NCBI GenBank assembly: GCA_003248395.1
Contig: QFNA01000004.1
Coordinates: 1 to 28,471 of the forward strand
DNA: 28,471 nt
Source: Citromicrobium sp.
GTDB taxonomy: Bacteria > Pseudomonadota > Alphaproteobacteria > Sphingomonadales > Sphingomonadaceae
Direction: 5' to 3'
The position numbers and the translations under genes were made by a program. Shown here in pieces: positions 17,112-24,717 of this stretch. The notes beneath the pieces are model-generated. The model ran no database searches and was not told the origin of the DNA. It saw nothing but the letters and a program-made list of their open reading frames with translations. Position 1 is the stretch's first letter; each line of letters opens with the position of its first letter.

Positions 17112-18671
17112 ATGGCATTGCTGACCACCCGACGTTCGCTTCTGCTTGGGGCGGGGGCGATGTCCACCGCCGCCGTGCTGGGGCTGCGGCCCGGCCGCGC
17201 CCTGGCGCAGAACGCACCCCCCCGCAAGGGCGGCACCTTCCGCCTGGCGGTCGCCGATTTCAATACCGCCGAGACCCTGGACCCTCAGCTCAACGAAAGC
17301 CGCTTCATGATGCAGCTGCAATACCAGATGCGCAACTGCCTGATCGAGGTCGGGCCGGGCGGCAAGCTGGTTCCCGAGCTTGCAACCGAATGGGGCAGCA
17401 ACGACGACCTGACCGAATGGACCTTCAAGCTGCGCGACGGGGTCGAGTTCCACAGCGGCAAGACCATGGCCGCCGATGACGTGGTCTGGTCGCTGAACCT
17501 GCACCGCGGCCCCGACACGGTCTCTGAGACCAAGGCCCTGTTCGAGCCCGTCACCGACATCCAAGCGACCGGCCCGAACGAGGTCCGTATCACGCTGGCC
17601 GCGCCGAATTCGGGCTTTCCGTCGCTGTTGAGCATGGTGACGATGCTGATCGTGCCCGCCGAGGACCGTGACTTCGACAAGGGCATCGGCACCGGCGGCT
17701 ACACGCTGGAAAGCTACGAGCCGGGCGTCGGCAGCCGCGTGAAGCGCTTCCCGAATTACTGGAAGGAGGGCCGCGCCCATTTCGACGAGATCGAAGTCAA
17801 GTGCATCGCAGATGTGAACGCCCGCATGACCGCGCTGCAGACCGGCCAGGTGGATGCCATCGCCTTCGTGGACACCACGACCGCGGACCTGCTGAAGTCG
17901 ATGCCCGGAATCAACCTGATCCAGACCAGTGGCAAGCAGCACTACGCCTTCAGCATGAACTGCACCGATTCGCTGTTCGCCAATCCGGACGTGCGCATGG
18001 CGATGAAGCTGGCCATCAACCGCCAGGAGATGCTGGACAAGATCCTCTCCGGCTATGGCTCGATCGCCAACGACCAGCCGATCTCGGAAGCCTATCAGTA
18101 TCACAATCCGAACCTGGTACAGCATGTCTATGACCCCGAGAAGGCGCGGGCGCTGCTGCAGAAGGCGGGGGCCGAGGGGCTGACGGTGCCGCTGCACGTG
18201 GCCGAGGCGCCCTTTGTGGGGGCCACGAACATGGCCCAGCTCTACGCCGAACAGGCGGCGGCGGCCGGCATCACCATCGACGTCAAGCGCGAGCCGGACG
18301 ATGGCTATTGGTCCGGCATCTGGGGCAAGCGCCCGATGTTCGCGACCAAATGGTCAGGTCGTCCGAACGAGGACGTGATGCTGTCGCTGGCCTACTCGCG
18401 CGAAGGTATCGGCAGCTGGAACGAAACCAGTTGGGACAACGAGGCCTTCAATAAGGCCCTGGTCGCCGCCCGCGGCGAGAAGGACGAGGAAAAGCGCAAG
18501 CAGCTTTACTGGGAATGCCAGCGCCTGATCGCCGAGGATGGCGGCATGGTCGCCCCGGTCTGGGCCGACTTCCTGGACGCGACCTCGGACAAGGTCGCGC
18601 ATGGCGAGCTGGGCAACGACTGGGAACTGGACGGCGCCCGCGCCTCCGAACGCTGGTGGTTCAAGGAGTAG
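17112..18671 (+). CDS. ABC transporter solute-binding protein, family 5, Tat-exported
   Basis: A 519-residue periplasmic binding protein of the peptide/nickel/opine class (SBP family 5). The N-terminus has a twin-arginine signal (TTRRSLLLGAG, Arg7-Arg8), a hydrophobic stretch and a likely cleavage after GRALA (about residue 32). Family blocks include ETLDPQLNESRF, LVPELATEWG, WTFKLRDGVEFHSGKTMAADDVVWS, GTGGYTLESYEPG and the repeated hinge region. The start at 17112 was chosen because it opens the signal peptide, with AGGGAG upstream. It is the only binding protein on the molecule, while the matching permeases and ATPase are 4-8 kb away in another operon that also has a HutC-like site, so they very likely form one importer. 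Tat export suggests folding before secretion. Confidence 0.93.
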   Translation: MALLTTRRSLLLGAGAMSTAAVLGLRPGRALAQNAPPRKGGTFRLAVADFNTAETLDPQLNESRFMMQLQYQMRNCLIEVGPGGKLVPELATEWGSNDDLTEWTFKLRDGVEFHSGKTMAADDVVWSLNLHRGPDTVSETKALFEPVTDIQATGPNEVRITLAAPNSGFPSLLSMVTMLIVPAEDRDFDKGIGTGGYTLESYEPGVGSRVKRFPNYWKEGRAHFDEIEVKCIADVNARMTALQTGQVDAIAFVDTTTADLLKSMPGINLIQTSGKQHYAFSMNCTDSLFANPDVRMAMKLAINRQEMLDKILSGYGSIANDQPISEAYQYHNPNLVQHVYDPEKARALLQKAGAEGLTVPLHVAEAPFVGATNMAQLYAEQAAAAGITIDVKREPDDGYWSGIWGKRPMFATKWSGRPNEDVMLSLAYSREGIGSWNETSWDNEAFNKALVAARGEKDEEKRKQLYWECQRLIAEDGGMVAPVWADFLDATSDKVAHGELGNDWELDGARASERWWFKE

Positions 18672-18683
18672 CTTCCCCCGGGC

Positions 18684-18703
18684 GCGGCGGCAGGGATCGC
18701 CGC
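18684..18703 (+). promoter_or_regulatory. Intercistronic stem-loop after the binding-protein gene
   Basis: GCGGCG and CGCCGC (18684-18689 / 18698-18703) form a 6-bp GC stem with an 8-base loop, 12 bases after the binding-protein stop. No T-tract follows. Such hairpins often stabilise the binding-protein message or reduce read-through, which would keep the downstream dehydrogenase and aminotransferase at lower levels. Confidence 0.4.
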
Positions 18704-18731
18704 ACCCTCTCTTGCACGGAACGATCCCTCC

Positions 18732-20117
18732 ATGACCTCGACCACTCCCGCGACAAGCGCCGCGCTGGCCGCCCTTGCGCCCTGTTTCGGCGACCGGCTG
18801 CTGACCTCGGCCGCCGTGCGCGACCAGCACGGCGCCGCCGAAAGCTGGCTGCCCGCAGCAGCCCCCGACGCCGTGGTGATGGCGCAATCGACCGAGGAGG
18901 TCGCGCGCGTGCTGGCGGTCTGCCACAACCATGGCGTCCCGGTGATCCCCTTCGGCGCAGGGTCCTCGATCGAGGGGCAGGTGCTGGCGCCCAAGGGCGG
19001 CATCAGCCTGGACGTGTCGGGCATGGACCGCATCCTTGCCATCCATGCCGAGGACATGGACTGCGTGGTCCAGTGCGGCGTCACTCGCCAGCGCCTGAAC
19101 GAGGAACTGCGGGCCACCGGGCTGTTCTTCCCGGTTGATCTGGGGGCGCAGGCCACCCTAGGGGGAATGGCCTCCACCCGTGCTTCGGGGACGACCACCG
19201 TGCGCTATGGCTCCATGCGGGAACTGGTGCTGGGGCTGACGGTGGTGCTGCCCGACGGTCAGGTGATCCGCACCGGCGGACGGGCGCGCAAGTCCGCGGC
19301 CGGTTACGACCTGACCCATCTGTTCGTGGGCGCGGAAGGCACGTTGGGGGTTATCACGGAGCTGACGCTGCGGCTGTTCGGCAAGCCCGAGGCGGCGCAG
19401 TCGCTGCTGTGCAGCTTTCCCGATCTGGACGCCGCCACCGCCTGCGTCGTCGCCGCCCAGCAGTGCAGTCTGGGACTGACCCGGATCGAACTGGCCGACG
19501 ACCTGCAGATGGCGGCGATCAACTCGTGGTGCGCCGCCGCCCTCCCGGAAACCGCGACGCTATGGGTCGAGATCACCGGATCGGGCCCCTCCGTGGCGCA
19601 TGACGTGGCGCTGTTCCAGGACCTGGCCAGCGATGCGGGCGCGACCCGGATCGAACCCGCCGCGACAGCTGAAGATGCCACGCGGCTGTGGCGCATCCGG
19701 CACGAGGCGCTTTATGCCACCCGCGCGCTGCGGCCGGGCATCAAGGGCATCTCGACCGACGTCTGCGTGCCGCTGTCACGCCTGCCGGACTGCATCGCCG
19801 CCATCAAGACCGAGATCGCAGCAACAGGCTTTGTCGCGCCGCTGATCGGCCATGTCGGGGACGGGAATTTCCACTTGGTCCTGCTGTTCGATCCCGCGGA
19901 CCCGCAGGAAACCGAGACCGCCCGCGCCATCAACCGGCGGCTGGTGGAACTGGCGCTGTCGATGGGTGGCACCTCAACCGGAGAGCACGGCGTGGGCCTG
20001 GGCAAGAAAGCCTATATGGAAGCCGAGCATGGTCCCGCGCTGGACCTGATGCGGCGGCTCAAGCGCGCCGTGGACCCACGCGGCATCATGAACCCCGGCA
20101 AGATATTCGACCTTTGA
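18732..20117 (+). CDS. FAD-linked 2-hydroxyacid dehydrogenase (GlcD / D-lactate dehydrogenase family)
   Basis: A 461-residue flavoprotein of the FAD-linked oxidase (PCMH-fold) family. FAD-binding blocks are VIPFGAGSSIEGQ and the PVDLGAQATLGGMASTRASGT region, then GYDLTHLFVGAEGTLGVITE. The C-terminal oxidase domain has the substrate-site blocks PLIGHVGDGNFHLV and STGEHGVGLGKKAYM and ends MNPGKIFDL, as in cytochrome-linked D-lactate dehydrogenases. These enzymes oxidise a D-2-hydroxy acid to a 2-oxo acid. Between a HutC-controlled binding protein and a HisC-like aminotransferase, the most economical substrate is imidazole-lactate, giving imidazole-pyruvate. That substrate is inference; generic D-lactate, glycolate or another aromatic lactate is possible. 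Confidence 0.88.
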   Translation: MTSTTPATSAALAALAPCFGDRLLTSAAVRDQHGAAESWLPAAAPDAVVMAQSTEEVARVLAVCHNHGVPVIPFGAGSSIEGQVLAPKGGISLDVSGMDRILAIHAEDMDCVVQCGVTRQRLNEELRATGLFFPVDLGAQATLGGMASTRASGTTTVRYGSMRELVLGLTVVLPDGQVIRTGGRARKSAAGYDLTHLFVGAEGTLGVITELTLRLFGKPEAAQSLLCSFPDLDAATACVVAAQQCSLGLTRIELADDLQMAAINSWCAAALPETATLWVEITGSGPSVAHDVALFQDLASDAGATRIEPAATAEDATRLWRIRHEALYATRALRPGIKGISTDVCVPLSRLPDCIAAIKTEIAATGFVAPLIGHVGDGNFHLVLLFDPADPQETETARAINRRLVELALSMGGTSTGEHGVGLGKKAYMEAEHGPALDLMRRLKRAVDPRGIMNPGKIFDL

Positions 20118-20133
20118 CGCACGAGGCCCCACA

Positions 20134-21249
20134 ATGTCATCCCAACCCCTGATCCGGCCCGAAGTCGCGGGACTGCCCGACTATAACGCGGGCCTCGCGC
20201 TGGACCGGTTCCGCAGTGTCTATGGTATCGACGCGGTGGCCAAACTCGACAGCAACGAAAGCCCGCTGGGGCCGTCGCCCGCGGCGGTGCAGGCGATCCG
20301 CGACGCCGCGGCCGGCGTTGGCCGCTATCCCGATGCCAGCGACGAGGCGCTGCGTCAGGGGATCGGGCAGGCGAATGGCGTGGACCCCAACACCGTGATC
20401 CTGGGCAACGGCTCCGAGGACCTGATCGGCGCCATCTATCGCGCGGTCCTGCGGCCGGGCGACCGGGTGGTTACGATCTGCCCCAGCTTCGGCCTGCATG
20501 AATTCGGGGCCCGGTCCTGCGGCGCGGTGGTGGACAAGGTGTCCTTTCCGCCCGACTGGCGTTTTCCGGCCGATGCGCTGATCGCGGCGCTGGCGCAGCC
20601 CGCGCGCATCCTGATCTTTTCCTCGCCTAGCAACCCGGCAGGCCCTGCCGTGCCGCAGGCCGACTTCGCCCGGCTGCTGGCCGCGGTGCCGCAGGGCGCG
20701 CTGGTCGTCTTCGACGAGGCTTACCGCGAATACCTGTCCGACGATCTGGCCTTCGACGCCCTCGAAATGCTGCGCGAGGCGGGACACCCATGGGTGTCGC
20801 TGCGCACGCTGTCCAAGGCCTATGGCCTAGCCGGGGCGCGGGTCGGCTATGGCATCTGCTCGGACGCCGACCTGGTGCGGGCGCTGCGCAAGACCCGCAA
20901 CCCGTTCGCCATCAACGCGCTGGCCGGCGCGGCGGCACTGGCCGCGCTGCAGGATACCGGCCATCTGGCCCGCGTGGTCGCGCTCACCGCATCCGAACGC
21001 GCCCGCGTGGCCGAGAGCCTGCGCGCCAGGGGTTACGAGGTCGCGCCCAGCCACGGCAACTTCCTGTTCTTCCGCACAGCCGGCCCCGCCGCCGACTTCG
21101 CCGAGGCGCTGCGCCGTCATGGTGTCCTGATCAAGGCATGGCAGGAGAAGCCTTTCCTGGACTGGGCGCGCGTCACCATCGCCAATCCCGAGGAAAACGA
21201 TGCCTTCCTGGCCGTAGTCCCAGCCGCCCAAGGCGCCACAGGCCGATAA
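20134..21249 (+). CDS. PLP-dependent aminotransferase, HisC-like (class I/II)
   Basis: A 371-residue fold-type I aminotransferase resembling histidinol-phosphate aminotransferase. Visible are KLDSNESPLGPSP (about 38-50), GNGSEDLI (cofactor phosphate region), FSSPSNPAGPAVP, VVFDEAYREY (Asp and Tyr that contact the cofactor), the Schiff-base lysine in TLSKAYGLAGARVGY (Lys228) and the C-terminal ARVTIANPEEND (Arg for the carboxylate). HisC-type enzymes often accept imidazole or aromatic amino/keto acids. No histidine biosynthesis genes are nearby, and it follows the hydroxyacid dehydrogenase by 16 bases. A catabolic role is therefore likely: imidazole-pyruvate + amino donor to histidine, which HutH then consumes. 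The direction and substrate are inferred. Confidence 0.85.
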   Translation: MSSQPLIRPEVAGLPDYNAGLALDRFRSVYGIDAVAKLDSNESPLGPSPAAVQAIRDAAAGVGRYPDASDEALRQGIGQANGVDPNTVILGNGSEDLIGAIYRAVLRPGDRVVTICPSFGLHEFGARSCGAVVDKVSFPPDWRFPADALIAALAQPARILIFSSPSNPAGPAVPQADFARLLAAVPQGALVVFDEAYREYLSDDLAFDALEMLREAGHPWVSLRTLSKAYGLAGARVGYGICSDADLVRALRKTRNPFAINALAGAAALAALQDTGHLARVVALTASERARVAESLRARGYEVAPSHGNFLFFRTAGPAADFAEALRRHGVLIKAWQEKPFLDWARVTIANPEENDAFLAVVPAAQGATGR

Positions 21250-21407
21250 CTAATGTGTATATGCCGAGAGGGGGTCGCTGGGGCACGACGCTCGCCGCCA
21301 TGACGATCAACAATTTGTGGCCTTCGTCGACCATCAGCTGCATGGCACTCTCTCTCAGCAGAACCAACTCCTTAAGCGTATGATCGCATCGCCAGCGCGG
21401 AACGCCG
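21250..21407. other. Gap between convergent operons, unassigned
   Basis: This 158-base gap separates the aminotransferase stop from the M81 stop. Its base composition is less GC-rich than the flanks. A minus-strand frame reads LKELVLLRESAMQLMVDEG, which may be a fragment of a mobile or other gene but was not recognised. No clear terminator hairpin was seen. Confidence 0.35.
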
Positions 21408-22895
21408 TCAGGCTTGCCAAGTGATCTTGTCATCCAGCGGATATGTCGGCCGCGCCAGCTTCCGGAAGGCGAAGAGATCATAGTTCGAGCTTGTAACGCC
21501 CGAGCTTGCGCATTCGACCACTGTTTTCGCCAAGGGCTCGAACACGGGGCGACAGTACATGCGCGATTTCAGGTGCAGGAAGCGCGCCGACAGTTCCCTG
21601 ATCCCCAGGCAGGTGAACACGCCCATATCCAGCGGCTCGTGCGGCTGCTCGCAGACCACGATCCGCGCGGCGCCCGTATCCAGCAGCGCCGCCCGTCCCA
21701 TTGAAAGGACCTGCCCGTGATAGATCGGGCCGGTCACACGATAGCGGCCATCCGACAGGGCCAGAACCCGCCCGCGCAGCGCTAGGGGCGAATGCGGCAG
21801 AGGCAGGTCCTTGGCCGGGGTCTTGTTGCCCAGCCTCACCTCGACCTCTGCGCTTTCGCCTGCGGCGAACATCTGCGCGACCGTCCCGGCATCAGCGATG
21901 GGCCCGACGAGGATGCCGTCCTGGCCGGCCGCCAGCAGCTCCTCCAGTACGTCCATCACGTCGCAGCTGCCTCCGGACATGCAGTTGTCTCCATGGTCCA
22001 GCAGCAGGACGGGGGCCGAACCGTCGGCCAGCGTGATCGCGCGGTCGATGGACTGCGCCAGCGGCTCCTCGTGATAGACATATTCTTCGCGGCGACGCCA
22101 TGCCTCCTGGCCGAGTTCCCGCGCAACCTCGGTCGCCAGTTCAGGGGTATCGGCGACGGTGACGATGGAAAGGCCCGTTTCCGCGAGGTCCGCAATGGGG
22201 AAACCACCGAAGACGGTCACGGCCTGAACGCCGGGCCGCGTCTCGGCCTGACGTGCCATGGCGACAAGGTCCGTCATGGCGCAGTCGGTCGTCGTGTTCA
22301 TGCAAAGGGTCGCGGCCAGCATGGGCGGATGGCACAGCGCCATCTCAGGGCGCGGACCGCCGTCGAGAAGCGGCGCGAACAGGCGCGCGACATGCTCACC
22401 TGTCTCGACCATATCGACGTGAGGATAGGTCTTGAAGCCCACGATCACGTCGCTGTTGTCCAGCATGGTCTGCGTGATGTTCCCGTGCAAATCGAGTGCC
22501 ACGCCGATCGGAACAGCAGGCGCGGCAGCTCGCACCCGTGCCAGAAGTTCACCCTCGCCATCGTCATGGCTGCGGGTCGCCATGGCACCATGCAGATCCA
22601 GAAGGATGCCGTCGCATCCTTGCTCAACGGACCCGAGGATTGCCTGTGCCATTGCCTCAAATGCGTCGTCCTCGACAGGGCCTGAAGGCATGGCATGGGC
22701 GATCAGCGGCACGTCGATCCGAACCCCGATGTGGCGGGCAAAGGCATGAAAGGCGCCCAGAGCCGTGGGCGAACCCTCCGCCGCCGCCAACGCCTCGTCC
22801 CCCAATAGCGGATTGAACGAGACCAGTGGCGTCGGAACGGGCGAAAACGTGTTCGTCTCGTGGTTCAGGCGGGCAAGGACCAGGCGCTTGCTCAT
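21408..22895 (-). CDS. M81-family metallopeptidase (MlrC-like)
   Basis: A 495-residue enzyme, the usual length of the M81/MlrC family, whose founding member (microcystinase C) cleaves small peptides. Family features are LVLARLNHETNTFSP at the N-terminus (metal-ligand region), ILLDLHGAMATRSHDDGEGE, GVALDLHGNIT, VGFKTYPHVDMVETGE, LLLDHGDNCMSGGSCD and SCDVMDVLEELL. The start at 22895 overlaps the stop of the upstream carbamoylase-like fragment (ATGA); the longer open frame is a shadow of that fragment. Many M81 proteins sit in amino-acid or amide catabolism clusters with unknown substrates. Here it may act on a small histidine-containing amide or peptide, but nothing in the sequence fixes this. 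Its own promoter seems lost with the 5' part of the upstream gene. Confidence 0.85.
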   Translation of the reverse strand: MSKRLVLARLNHETNTFSPVPTPLVSFNPLLGDEALAAAEGSPTALGAFHAFARHIGVRIDVPLIAHAMPSGPVEDDAFEAMAQAILGSVEQGCDGILLDLHGAMATRSHDDGEGELLARVRAAAPAVPIGVALDLHGNITQTMLDNSDVIVGFKTYPHVDMVETGEHVARLFAPLLDGGPRPEMALCHPPMLAATLCMNTTTDCAMTDLVAMARQAETRPGVQAVTVFGGFPIADLAETGLSIVTVADTPELATEVARELGQEAWRRREEYVYHEEPLAQSIDRAITLADGSAPVLLLDHGDNCMSGGSCDVMDVLEELLAAGQDGILVGPIADAGTVAQMFAAGESAEVEVRLGNKTPAKDLPLPHSPLALRGRVLALSDGRYRVTGPIYHGQVLSMGRAALLDTGAARIVVCEQPHEPLDMGVFTCLGIRELSARFLHLKSRMYCRPVFEPLAKTVVECASSGVTSSNYDLFAFRKLARPTYPLDDKITWQA

Positions 22896-23160
22896 GCGGC
22901 GACTTCCTCGCGGCGCTCGGCCCTGCGCCGGTGGTAGTCCAGCACGGCCTCCAGCAGCACCTGCGCCTCGGCGGAACATTCCTTCGGCACTGTAGCTTCG
23001 GCCGGGTTGTGCGACGGCCCGCCTTCGCAGGGCACGAGAATCGTAGGCAGTGGCGGCGCAGCTGCTATAAGGACGGCGTCGTAGTCTGCCCCCCAGATCA
23101 CCTCGCGCGTGGAAAGCCCGGGCGCTCTGGCCCGCTCCCCCGCGATGCATTCGGGATCTA
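22892..23160 (-). pseudogene. M20-family N-carbamoyl-amino-acid hydrolase-like gene, C-terminal fragment
   Basis: The last 80-90 codons resemble the end of Zn-dependent N-carbamoyl-L-amino-acid hydrolases/allantoate amidohydrolases. IWGADYDAVLIA replaces the usual SGAGHDA-type block and is followed by TILVPCEGGPSHNPAEATVP, where family members have MIFVPS-GG-SHNPAE. A C-terminal helix (AQVLLEAVLDYHRRRAERREE) completes it. Sequence upstream of about 23160 is unrelated, so the metal-binding N-terminal half is gone. The usual His of G-A-G-H-D is Tyr here, which suggests decay as well as truncation. The stop overlaps the M81 start, so the two were once an operon. Confidence 0.65.
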
Positions 23161-23329
23161 AACCCATGGGCGGCGTGCGCGAGATAGAGTTAAGTCGCGA
23201 CAAGAGACAGGTTGTCAAAAAGCTGTGGCGGTTGAGCATTGGGCTTCTGCTTGGGATTTGTTTTCGGTAACTATATAGATGGAGTTGTCCCAGAGAAGCC
23301 TTGCTGGGAAAATCGTTTGATGGCCATAC
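23161..23329. other. Scar sequence before the right-hand IS remnant
   Basis: About 170 bases of lower GC than the cargo, with no gene recognised. It separates the truncated carbamoylase-like fragment from a sequence that looks like an IS end. It may contain the end of another insertion element that removed the 5' half of the carbamoylase gene. Confidence 0.35.
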
Positions 23330-23535
23330 TGAACTGCCCCCCCTTTCGACCGGACAGTCCAGCATGACCATGAGAGGCTCAAGCCTGTGCTTGAGGACAT
23401 GCTCATGTCCAACGACGATATCCGCCGGATCGAGGTAATCACCGGCGTCGCGCGCCGCCGCTACTGGCCAGCCCACGAGAAGCTGCGCATCCTCGAGGAG
23501 CTTATTCGTCGGGAAGGATCGCACAACTGCGTGCC
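23330..23535 (+). mobile_element. IS3-like insertion sequence remnant, left end with start of orfA
   Basis: TGAACTGCCCCCCCTTTC at 23330 resembles the terminal inverted repeat of IS3-family elements of alphaproteobacteria (TG-ACTG-CCCC...). About 75 bases later an orfA starts. The element breaks off near 23510-23535, where the methyltransferase fragment on the minus strand begins. No matching right end was seen. The element is a boundary scar between cargo and backbone. Confidence 0.5.
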
Positions 23536-23566
23536 ACACCGTGCCGCTCCAGAACACCTTCGATGA
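23405..23566 (+). pseudogene. Transposase OrfA N-terminal fragment (IS3/IS66 helix-turn-helix type)
   Basis: A 53-codon frame starts ATG 23405 and reads RIEVITGVARRRYWPAHEK then LRILEE, the N-terminal helix-turn-helix segment of IS3 OrfA or IS66 TnpA proteins (VITG-ERRRRW--EEK-RI-EE). After about 33 residues it continues into backbone sequence, giving an unrelated tail and a stop at 23564-23566. It is clearly truncated and inactive. Confidence 0.65.
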
Positions 23567-23726
23567 TCTTTGCCGCGAATTTCCCATGCAGGGCGGTTTC
23601 CTTCAGGGCATAGACACGGCCAGAGCGGATCATGTCAGCCCAGGCGTCCAGCGCGGCCAAGTGATCGGCGGGGATAGGTGCGGGATTTATATGCCGTTTC
23701 AGTGTCTTGCGGTTGAAAAGGTTCAT
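23502..23726 (-). pseudogene. DNA methyltransferase remnant, N-terminal part
   Basis: A 74-codon frame starting ATG 23726 reads MNLFNRKTLKRH, then PADHLAALDAWADMIRSG and LKETALHGKFAAKIIEGVL. From memory this matches the beginning of large class I SAM-dependent DNA methyltransferases (Eco57I/type IIG-like) common on alphaproteobacterial plasmids. After GVL (about 23530) the reading is replaced by IS-derived residues and a stop. The gene points towards the cargo, and the C-terminal end of apparently the same gene is met on the same strand at the other cargo edge (1-185 and 28252-28471). It would have been the third gene after parA and its partner, starting 35 bases after that stop. Confidence 0.6.
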
Positions 23727-23739
23727 TCTTAAGTAATTC

Positions 23740-23757
23740 CGCTATTATGTATTTGCG
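23740..23757 (-). repeat. 18-bp partition-type repeat, copy downstream of parAB
   Basis: On the minus strand this reads CGCAAATACATAATAGCG. It matches CGCAAATACATAAGAGCG at 24664-24681 at 17 of 18 positions, in inverted orientation. It lies just after the small partner gene of parA; next to it ATTTGCG occurs twice in a row (23751 and 23767). It is a candidate centromere (parS/parC) or ParA-operon operator. Confidence 0.65.
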
Positions 23758-23760
23758 TAA

Positions 23761-24027
23761 TCACGCATTTGCGCGCTTAAGGTATTCCGCAAGCGCAGCT
23801 TCCAGAATGTCCTGGTGTGTCTGGTCAGTTTCGGCAGCATGTAGCCGCAGGCGGCGATAGGTTTCGCCATCCAGCGCCAGCGTCAGCCGCTTTTCGCCCT
23901 CCCGTTTCTTAGGCGCAGGTCTTGCCCCTGTAGTTAACGGCGCAGCTCCGCGTTGCGGTATCCCGGTATCCGCCGGGCGACTTTGAGTGTTTAGCAGGCC
24001 ATCGAGGGCGACAGGCTTCTTAGCCAT
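23761..24027 (-). CDS. Small ParB-like/ribbon-helix-helix partition partner
   Basis: An 88-residue basic protein encoded directly downstream of parA, overlapping its end by 8 bases. The N-terminal 40 residues are proline- and basic-rich and probably disordered. The C-terminal half (KRLTLALDGETYRRLRLHAAETD, then a helix ending LEAALAEYLKRA) looks like a ribbon-helix-helix DNA-binding fold. Type Ib partition systems pair a short ParA with just such a small RHH protein (ParG-like), which binds the centromere and represses the operon. The function is inferred from position and fold-like pattern. Its 3' end runs into the ATTTGCG repeats. Confidence 0.7.
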   Translation of the reverse strand: MAKKPVALDGLLNTQSRPADTGIPQRGAAPLTTGARPAPKKREGEKRLTLALDGETYRRLRLHAAETDQTHQDILEAALAEYLKRANA

Positions 24028-24634
24028 TCAGAATCCCCTTCACATAATTCCAGACGGCGGCAATTTCGGCCCCGGCCTTGTCGTCAGTTGTTTCGGTGAC
24101 GCCCTGCCCCGTAGCCCCGGTTTCCGCATAGCTGACCCGTTGCGCGATGTTGACCGGCGCGACACGGCCATGTTGCGCCAGGACGCGGGCGGCTTCATCG
24201 GTGATCTTGGCGCGAGGGGTTTGTGACAGGGCAAAGGCAAAGGGGACGCGGGCAGCGTTCACGGCGGCAATCGTCGCCCCTACGGCCCGCAGATCATCAG
24301 GCGAGGGGCGAACGGGAATCAGCACCAGATCGGCGGCCCCTAGCGCCTCTGCCAGCCATTCCGGCGCAGCGGGTGGGGTGTCGATGATGCACAGATCGAA
24401 TTGCGCCTGTGCCGCGTTCAGGGCGGCCCTGAGAACATCCGGCGCGGGGTCACGGTCCAGCATTGAAGGCGCGTCAGCATCCCGACCTTCCCACCAGGCG
24501 CGAAGTGAGCCTTGCGGATCGAGATCGAGACAAAGAACGTCGCGGCCATCCTGAGAGGCAACAACGGCAAGGTTGCGGGCGAGGGTGGTTTTTCCGGCCC
24601 CGCCTTTTTGGGCGGCTATGACTATCGTTTTCAT
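24020..24634 (-). CDS. parA: ParA-family partition ATPase
   Basis: A 204-residue deviant-Walker ATPase for plasmid segregation. Visible are Walker A AAQKGGAGKTTLARNLA (about 8-24), the second motif LCLDLDPQGSLRAWWEGRD (about 34-52) and Walker B FDLCIIDTPPA (about 99-109), then DLVLIPVRPSPDDLRAV. It lacks the N-terminal HTH extension of type Ia ParA, so it is a short ParF-like (type Ib) protein. It is divergent from the recombinase-repA unit across a 155-base regulatory gap, and is followed by the small RHH gene. The pair probably gives the plasmid stable inheritance. Confidence 0.92.
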   Translation of the reverse strand: MKTIVIAAQKGGAGKTTLARNLAVVASQDGRDVLCLDLDPQGSLRAWWEGRDADAPSMLDRDPAPDVLRAALNAAQAQFDLCIIDTPPAAPEWLAEALGAADLVLIPVRPSPDDLRAVGATIAAVNAARVPFAFALSQTPRAKITDEAARVLAQHGRVAPVNIAQRVSYAETGATGQGVTETTDDKAGAEIAAVWNYVKGILNG

Positions 24635-24663
24635 GGGCAGACGCTACCGCAGTTCCGCAGAGT

Positions 24664-24681
24664 CGCAAATACATAAGAGCG
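24664..24681 (+). repeat. 18-bp partition-type repeat, copy upstream of parA
   Basis: CGCAAATACATAAGAGCG, the inverted partner of 23740-23757 (17 of 18 positions). It lies 30 bases upstream of the parA start. A related run with GGAAATACGTAAATGCGC follows at about 24695-24714, so this gap holds several related A-rich/GCG words, as expected for a binding array of the parA partner. Confidence 0.65.
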
Positions 24682-24717
24682 CACATCCGCGCTTGCGGAA
24701 ATACGTAAATGCGCATA

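Noticed and set aside
20134..21249. The aminotransferase as a histidine biosynthesis gene (true hisC).
   Set aside because: No other his gene is present, it is co-transcribed with a hydroxyacid dehydrogenase and binding protein, and it has a HutC-type operator; a catabolic role fits better, although the fold is the same.
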